From contig JALSQZ010000165.1 of NCBI GenBank assembly GCA_026985055.1, forward strand, positions 62,001-126,000: 64,000 bases of DNA, in the 5' to 3' direction. Each line of letters begins with the position of its first letter. Position 1 is the first letter of the stretch. The DNA comes from Sedimenticola sp. Its GTDB lineage: Bacteria > Pseudomonadota > Gammaproteobacteria > Chromatiales > Chromatiaceae. Positions 59,133 to 64,000 of this stretch are shown piece by piece. Under the pieces are notes generated by a model. It did not search any database. It worked only from the letters and a program-made list of their open reading frames with translations, and had not been told where the DNA came from. The position numbers and the translations under genes were made by a program.

Positions 59133-59723
59133 ATGTCCAAAAAAAGTGAACGCACCCGGCAAAAAATCGTCGAAGCCGCCAACCGACTGTTCTATCACCA
59201 GGGCTATCACAGCACATCCTTTACCGATGTGGTGGAAGCATCCGGTGTTCCCCGCGGCAATATCTACTACTACTTCAAGAGCAAGGAAGACATTCTCAAG
59301 GCCGCCCTCGCCTACCGTATTTCACGAATCGACCACATGCTGCAAAACTGGTCCGGGCAATACCGTACGCCCATCGAACGCCTGAGCCGTTTTCTGGAGA
59401 TATTGCCCGATAGTATCGATTCCCTGGTTCGTTACGGCTGCCCCATGGGTACCCTGAATGCCGAACTGGGAAAGAACGAACCCGAACTGCAGAAACAAGC
59501 CAAGGCCATGTTCCTGCTGTTCGAAGACTGGCTCACTGATCAGTTTGCGGAACTGGGCTATGCCGGACGCGCTCGGGAATTTGCCCGGCGCATTCTCGCC
59601 CGGGGCCAGGGCATCAGCATAATTACCCATGTCTACCAGGATCGGCGCTTCCTTCTGCAGGAAACCGACCTGCTGGCGCGATGGGTGAACAAGCTGGCCC
59701 GGGGAGAGGAGCTGGATATCTGA
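59133..59723 (+). CDS. TetR/AcrR family transcriptional regulator
   Basis: This 196-residue regulator has an N-terminal helix-turn-helix (KIVEAANRLFYHQGYHSTSF, then GVPRGNIYYYFKSKEDILKA). The C-terminal ligand-binding domain has MLQNWSGQYRTPIERLSRFL. The text YGCPMGTLNAELGK is typical of the AcuR/YxaF-like subgroup. ATG at 59133 was preferred over in-frame codons that fall in the repeat upstream. It is convergent with the iron uptake operon, so a link is unproven. Confidence 0.9.
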   Translation: MSKKSERTRQKIVEAANRLFYHQGYHSTSFTDVVEASGVPRGNIYYYFKSKEDILKAALAYRISRIDHMLQNWSGQYRTPIERLSRFLEILPDSIDSLVRYGCPMGTLNAELGKNEPELQKQAKAMFLLFEDWLTDQFAELGYAGRAREFARRILARGQGISIITHVYQDRRFLLQETDLLARWVNKLARGEELDI

Positions 59724-59783
59724 TGGTATTGAAATACCCTCCAGTCATTCTCATGGCGTACGGTTTATCAGTTCCAATTGCGA

Positions 59784-61187
59784 TCACCAAAGAAAAAACA
59801 TTTCCACCCAGCTACCCAGCACCAAAACCGTACCGGTGACAAGGGTCAGCCAGGCCGCCAGCCGACGCCGCCAGGACAGGTTTTTTACCGCCTCTTTTTC
59901 GACCAGCCGCCATAACAATCGTCCGCTCCAGAACAACGCCAACAGCAACAGCGCGGCACGCCCTCCGCTCACCCAGGAAACATCCAGCCGTTCAGCCTTG
60001 AGGAAGCTGACCGTGAGTGCGGACAATCCCAGGAAAACACTAATGCCCGCCAGCGGCGTGTAGCCATAAGCCAAACGCCAGGGCAGCTCCTTCTTCCCCA
60101 ACCACCAGCCAGCGATTCGCAGTGCCAACCACAACGAACCGCCAATAATCAGTGCGGTAGCGCCAATATAAATAAGGATCAGCATGCCATCGAGCCAGGT
60201 AAAGACATCGTTGGTTTGAGGATAATGGGTCAGCAACCACCAGGGGGCGTCATTGCCCAAAGGCCAATAGATGTCTCTTTCAATCAGCCACATCGCCACG
60301 GTCTGTTTCATCTGCACGAACCAGGGCGAGGCCGACCACTGGAAGGCGCCAGTGGCTACACCCAGCATGCCAAACATCAGCAACAGCGCTTCCCAGGACG
60401 AAACATCCCTTGTCTTCAGGGAATCGATTTCCCGGTTGGGAGAACGGGCGGAAAGCACCACTGCCTGACGATGTCCGCTGCAACGCCCGCACATATGACA
60501 GGCGCTATTGCCCTGCATCTCGCGAATATGAATCAATGGCCCGCAATCCACTGCCGGCGTTTGTCTGGGAGCTTGCGCCCAACGCGTCTGATCCACCCGG
60601 AAATGCACGGGCGCCAGACGGGCAAGCAGGGAAAAGACCCCATTTGCCGGACAGAGATAACGACACCAGACCCGTTTGCCCCGGCCATAGAAATATCCAA
60701 CACCCATGGCCGCCACGGTAGAACCGCCCAGAATCAGCAACGCCGCCTTGGGATACTCGTAAACACTGACCAGTTGCCCATAAATCGTCGTCAGCACGAA
60801 CGCGGTAAACGGCCAACCACCCCAACGCATCCATCTGGGTATGGCGCCGCCCCGGCCATGGCGGCTGACCCATTCGGTCAATGAGCCTTCAGGGCAGAAA
60901 ACCCCACACCAGACGCGCCCCAGCAGCATGGTGGAAAGCATGACGAATGGCCACCAGATACCCCAGAATACGAACTGAGCAAACAGCACCAGATTCTCGT
61001 AAAAATGGGCATAGGCCACCGGCAAAGGCAGCAGTGCCGGCCAGATCAGAAGAATCAGATAAAACAATACCACGCTCCACTGAATCGCCTGAATGGCGCG
61101 GCGATGATCCCGCATCCAGTCTCCCAGCGCCTGGAGTCTTGTTCGGGATGAGGGTTGCGCCATGCTCACAGCCATCTGCTCGTTCAT
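59784..61187 (-). CDS. ftrD: FtrD-like membrane polyferredoxin of ferrous iron uptake
   Basis: This 467-residue NapH-like membrane protein has Fe-S or metal motifs RVWCGVFCPEGSLTEW and WCRYLCPANGVFSLLAR. NSACHMCGRCSGHRQAVVLS follows the second of these. About ten hydrophobic helices are present. In FtrABCD iron systems (Brucella, Bordetella) this protein accepts electrons from periplasmic iron oxidation. ATG at 61187 follows the ftrC stop directly. It is last in the operon. Confidence 0.8.
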   Translation of the reverse strand: MNEQMAVSMAQPSSRTRLQALGDWMRDHRRAIQAIQWSVVLFYLILLIWPALLPLPVAYAHFYENLVLFAQFVFWGIWWPFVMLSTMLLGRVWCGVFCPEGSLTEWVSRHGRGGAIPRWMRWGGWPFTAFVLTTIYGQLVSVYEYPKAALLILGGSTVAAMGVGYFYGRGKRVWCRYLCPANGVFSLLARLAPVHFRVDQTRWAQAPRQTPAVDCGPLIHIREMQGNSACHMCGRCSGHRQAVVLSARSPNREIDSLKTRDVSSWEALLLMFGMLGVATGAFQWSASPWFVQMKQTVAMWLIERDIYWPLGNDAPWWLLTHYPQTNDVFTWLDGMLILIYIGATALIIGGSLWLALRIAGWWLGKKELPWRLAYGYTPLAGISVFLGLSALTVSFLKAERLDVSWVSGGRAALLLLALFWSGRLLWRLVEKEAVKNLSWRRRLAAWLTLVTGTVLVLGSWVEMFFLW

Positions 61188-61188
61188 T

Positions 61189-62019
61189 TCAGCCCGCCTC
61201 TGCGGTGCGCAATCGTTGTGGATGGCGCAACAGGAACAGCACCAGCGCCCAATAGGCCGCATACATCAGCACCACCAGCAATGCCGGCTGCGCCCGATAG
61301 CCAGTGAGCGCAGCAATCAGCCCGCCAAAACGGGTGCTGTCATCCAGCCATGCCGAACTGTCCCACAACGGATCAATCAGTGGCGGCAGCCAACCCTGGC
61401 CAATCATTCTGTCCACCGCTTCCACCAGCAAGGCGCTAGCCAGGAGCAGGAGCAACACCTCGCTGATACGGAAGAAAGCACGCCATGAGAGCAAACGCCC
61501 GCCACGGGTCAGCAACCAGAAGGTCAGCAAGGCGGCGCCCAGACCAATCGCCGCACCCATCCAGAAATCCACCTGGCTGTCCGCAGTCTGCGCCATGCCC
61601 ATGCCATAAAGAAAGATCACGGTCTCGGCGCCTTCACGCCCCACGGCAATAGCAGCCAAAACCGCCATCCCCCACCAATTGGCGCGTTCCAGCGCCTGCT
61701 CCATGCCGGTTTCCAGTTCCTGTTTCAACTGACGGCCATGGTGACGCATCCAGAACACCATCTGGGTAATGAGCGCGGTCGCAAGCAACATCATGCCAAT
61801 CTGAAAATAAAGCATGGTCTCGCCAGCCAGTTCGTCCTGCACTTTGAGCATCACCCAGGCCAGCAGTCCGGCCAGGCCCAGACCGGCAACGACACCTCCC
61901 CAGAGAAAACGCAACCCGATGCGAGCCTGGTCCCGGCTGTTCAACCAGGCATAGAGAATGCCAATGACCAGCATGGCTTCGACGCTTTCACGCCATACGA
62001 TGAACAGGGTATTTCCCAT
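61189..62019 (-). CDS. ftrC: FTR1 family high-affinity iron permease
   Basis: This 276-residue permease has about seven helices and the two REGLE-type iron motifs, RESVEAMLVIGILYAW at the N-terminus and VGREGAETVIFLYGM. In yeast and bacterial FTR1 these glutamates pass iron after oxidation. It lies two bases from ftrD and 13 bases after ftrB. The symbol follows the FtrABCD scheme. Confidence 0.92.
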   Translation of the reverse strand: MGNTLFIVWRESVEAMLVIGILYAWLNSRDQARIGLRFLWGGVVAGLGLAGLLAWVMLKVQDELAGETMLYFQIGMMLLATALITQMVFWMRHHGRQLKQELETGMEQALERANWWGMAVLAAIAVGREGAETVIFLYGMGMAQTADSQVDFWMGAAIGLGAALLTFWLLTRGGRLLSWRAFFRISEVLLLLLASALLVEAVDRMIGQGWLPPLIDPLWDSSAWLDDSTRFGGLIAALTGYRAQPALLVVLMYAAYWALVLFLLRHPQRLRTAEAG

Positions 62020-62032
62020 GACTTACACCTTA

Positions 62033-62380
62033 TTATTTGGCAATGATCCGCCCCTGGGCGGTATCCGGGTGAAATTCGCCAAAAAAGCGGTATTCCCCGG
62101 CTTTCAATGGCGCAAACACGAGTGAACGGGTCACCCCGGGCGCCAATACCTTTTCCTTGCGCAGCTCGCGGCTCTCGAATTCTTCCGGGCCGGGTCCCTT
62201 GTTGGTAATGACCAGCTTGAATCGCTGACCGGCCTTGACTTCAACCACTTCTGGTGAGAAGCGCCCGTCGGCAATCACCAGGGGATAGGCAGGCAAGCTT
62301 TCCGCTCCTGCCACAGCACTTGCCAGCAATACCGTGAACAAAACCGCTTGTTTTGAATATCTTGTTGCCCAATAAAACAT
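62033..62380 (-). CDS. ftrB: FtrB-like periplasmic cupredoxin
   Basis: A 115-residue protein with a signal peptide (about 1-26) and a cupredoxin-like fold: YPLVIADGRFSPEVVEVKAG, LVITNKGPGPEEFESRELRK, EYRFFGEFHPDTAQG. The H-P near the end and E-F residues fit the EfeO N-terminal/Cupredoxin_1 type used for iron oxidation or delivery. It stands before FTR1 in the operon. Confidence 0.85.
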   Translation of the reverse strand: MFYWATRYSKQAVLFTVLLASAVAGAESLPAYPLVIADGRFSPEVVEVKAGQRFKLVITNKGPGPEEFESRELRKEKVLAPGVTRSLVFAPLKAGEYRFFGEFHPDTAQGRIIAK

Positions 62381-62392
62381 TTCACACCTCCA

Positions 62393-63823
62393 TCAAAAGT
62401 TAAGTTGCGCACGCACGCCAAAGGCAAACAGATCCGATGCGGAAGCATTGCCTCCCGGATGGCGCACATATTGCAAATCGGGGGACAGCTCAAACTGACT
62501 GTTGAGCCGGTAACGGTAATAAATCTCGACAATCTGTTCGTTGGCCGTGGCGCGGTATCCATAATCCGGAATTCCGTTGCCGTCAGCATCCAGTGTCAGC
62601 GATGCCTGGCGGAAATCATCGGCAAGCTGGAGCAATCCCAGTGCAATGCCCAGGGCATCGGCGCCACGCCCCCAGTAGCTTCCGCCCCATTCGCCACCTA
62701 CGGTCAGGGTGCGGTCAAAGGCAACCTTGCCCTGGGTTTGCAGCCCAAGACGCAAAAACAAGGTGGTGTAATCGGCCAACTGCTGATCAAGGCTGATACC
62801 CACGCCACTGTGCACACGCAGGCTGCCATCAAAATCTGCCGCACGGCCATTGCGCCAGACATAGAGGCGGTAGTTGCCCCGCAAGCCGCTGAAAAACTGC
62901 TGTTGGGTATCTGCCTGCACCATCAGAAAAGGCTGTTTTAGGCTGTCACTGAAACTGGCGCCCTCCCCCGAGCCGAACACCCCCAGCGACAAGCCATACT
63001 GCTGCGGCTTGTAATAATCATTGATATAGGCCAGTCGCAGTCCCGGGGTAAATCCGAATTCATCCACCCCCACATCTCCGCCTGCATCGAGCAGGGGATT
63101 GTGTACAAATGCCTGATGGACAAAACCACGGGTCTCGTCATCAGCAATGCGGTTCTGGTCGAAAAACACAAAGGGATCCATCTTGCCGAAATTGAACTCC
63201 AGATGACGGCGCGACAAATCCGGATTCCCAGCTAGCGGCAGCGGCACCTTCAGCTGATACCAGGCCTGTGCCAGCAACACCGCACTGTCGGAATCCTCGG
63301 AACCGGGACGCTGAAAGCTGGTCGAGTTCAAAGAGGCGAAGGCACCCCCCGGATTTTCCAGCCCCAGCCCCTGGCCCATGCGAAAATGGGTAAAAATAAA
63401 GCCTTCGGCGGCGCCCAGGCTCCCGGCCGGAAGACTCACTGTCACATCGCCACGATAATTGAGTTCCGCGTCCTTGCCCTCATCATCAGGCGGATTGCCC
63501 AGCCCTTGCCCCATCATGGTCAAGCCCACACCGGCGCTGATGCCTTCCAGTGACTCTACAGTACGGGCAGACTGCCGATAGCCGTTGACCTGGGATTCGA
63601 CAGCTTTCAAACGTGCGCTAATCTCCGGTTCCCGGGCGCTGATATAAGGCGCCTCCAGGGATTGCTGCAATTCGGCCTTCTCGCGTTCCAGCTGCTGGAT
63701 ACGCTGTTCCATTGCCTCCAGGCGACGCAGGATCTCGGCATTGCCGGGCTCACCTGCCAGAACGCCGAGCGGCAGAAATCCGGTCGCCAACAGGAATGCC
63801 AGGGTTGTGCGCGGAAAAGTCAT
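62393..63823 (-). CDS. OprB-like carbohydrate porin family protein with N-terminal coiled coil
   Basis: A 476-residue outer-membrane protein with a signal peptide (about 1-23), a coiled coil (EILRRLEAMEQRIQQLEREK), and a beta barrel that ends in phenylalanine (FGVRAQLNF). Barrel text such as LEFNFGKMDPFVFFDQNRIA and GSGEGASFSDS fits the OprB porin group. The conserved charged TDG-type pattern (TLDADGNGIPDYGYRATANE) is near the end. It lies inside the iron operon, three bases from ftrA, and may pass iron chelates or another ligand. Confidence 0.85.
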   Translation of the reverse strand: MTFPRTTLAFLLATGFLPLGVLAGEPGNAEILRRLEAMEQRIQQLEREKAELQQSLEAPYISAREPEISARLKAVESQVNGYRQSARTVESLEGISAGVGLTMMGQGLGNPPDDEGKDAELNYRGDVTVSLPAGSLGAAEGFIFTHFRMGQGLGLENPGGAFASLNSTSFQRPGSEDSDSAVLLAQAWYQLKVPLPLAGNPDLSRRHLEFNFGKMDPFVFFDQNRIADDETRGFVHQAFVHNPLLDAGGDVGVDEFGFTPGLRLAYINDYYKPQQYGLSLGVFGSGEGASFSDSLKQPFLMVQADTQQQFFSGLRGNYRLYVWRNGRAADFDGSLRVHSGVGISLDQQLADYTTLFLRLGLQTQGKVAFDRTLTVGGEWGGSYWGRGADALGIALGLLQLADDFRQASLTLDADGNGIPDYGYRATANEQIVEIYYRYRLNSQFELSPDLQYVRHPGGNASASDLFAFGVRAQLNF

Positions 63824-63825
63824 GC

Positions 63826-64000
63826 TCAGTATCCTCCCCGCTTGCCGATGCCTGCATAGATAAAGTCATACTCGACCGTAAATGTCTTGAACCAGGGACG
63901 CACACCGGTCAGGCGATCCGTATGACGGCCAAATTGACCCTTGAAGGGATTTTGCGCCGCATTGGGCGGATAAATCGTATATTTGACATGATATTTTCCC
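63826..64000 (-). CDS. ftrA: P19/FtrA-like periplasmic iron-binding protein, C-terminal fragment
   Basis: The frame enters from the window edge and ends at 63826. The visible 57 residues (GKYHVKYTIYPPN, GQFGRHTDRLTGV, WFKTFTVEYDFIYAGIGKRG, ending GGY) match the C-terminus of the Tp34/P19 iron transport family. P19 binds copper and iron in the periplasm and passes iron to FTR1. It is the first visible gene of the operon. Confidence 0.88.
   Translation of the reverse strand, partial: GKYHVKYTIYPPNAAQNPFKGQFGRHTDRLTGVRPWFKTFTVEYDFIYAGIGKRGGY

Noticed and set aside
59784..61187. NosR/NapH role for the membrane polyferredoxin at 59784
   Set aside because: The gene is contiguous with FTR1, a cupredoxin and P19, so an iron uptake role fits better than nitrate or nitrous oxide respiration.

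Overview
The window looks like chromosome from a sulfur-oxidising gammaproteobacterium, probably Chromatiales-like. Three things point there: a gammaproteobacterial gene order (fabI / ppiD-tRNA-hupB-lon-clpX-clpP-tig and hisBHAFE-tatABC), a cytoplasmic sulfite-oxidising complex (soeABC), and a Gly/Tyr-rich sulfur-globule-type envelope protein. Genus cannot be fixed from this sequence alone.

Layout. 1-3 kb: part of an exopolysaccharide operon (chain-length regulator fragment, export protein, PHP-type phosphatase, WecA-like transferase) interrupted by a MITE-like element. 3-13.4 kb: fabI, then the protein-quality-control block ppiD, tRNA-Asp, tRNA-Val, hupB, lon, clpX, clpP, tig, tRNA-Leu. 13.5-22 kb: an orphan BatD-like protein, an exported DUF255 thioredoxin-fold protein, tatABC and hisBHAFE (no hisI). 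22-27 kb: Ub-Mut7C RNase-like protein, YjbQ, a membrane polyferredoxin and pyruvate phosphate dikinase. 27-38.9 kb: a respiratory and sulfur region with an octaheme cytochrome plus cytochrome b, trhP, a SixA-like phosphatase, a SYLF protein, soeABC, a Crp/Fnr regulator and a sulfur globule protein gene. 39-51.5 kb: mlaA, rnt, a MATE exporter, a 6 x 50 bp tandem array, grxD, an asparagine-synthase-like amidotransferase coupled to hydantoinase B, sodB, an orphan NosD-like protein, argD-argF and an SH3-domain protein. 51.5-58.8 kb: a TPR gene pair, a large secreted cytochrome with 12 candidate haem sites behind a good Fnr-type promoter, ilvD and a methyltransferase. 59-64 kb: a TetR regulator and an Ftr/P19-type ferrous iron uptake operon that carries an OprB-like porin.

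The genes fit a lithotroph that stores sulfur, oxidises sulfite inside the cell and feeds electrons to quinone, with extra multihaem cytochromes probably used under low oxygen. An Fnr-family regulator is encoded here, and an Fnr-type box sits at the expected class II position before the 12-haem cytochrome.

The most unusual structure is not a gene. A dispersed element of about 150 bp, built of five consecutive hairpins, occurs four times (3.2, 22.8, 39.9 and 59.0 kb), with further fragments. One copy supplies the C-terminus and stop codon of a coding gene, and one hairpin shows paired base changes between copies. The second is a perfect-period array of six 50 bp units between grxD and the MATE gene.
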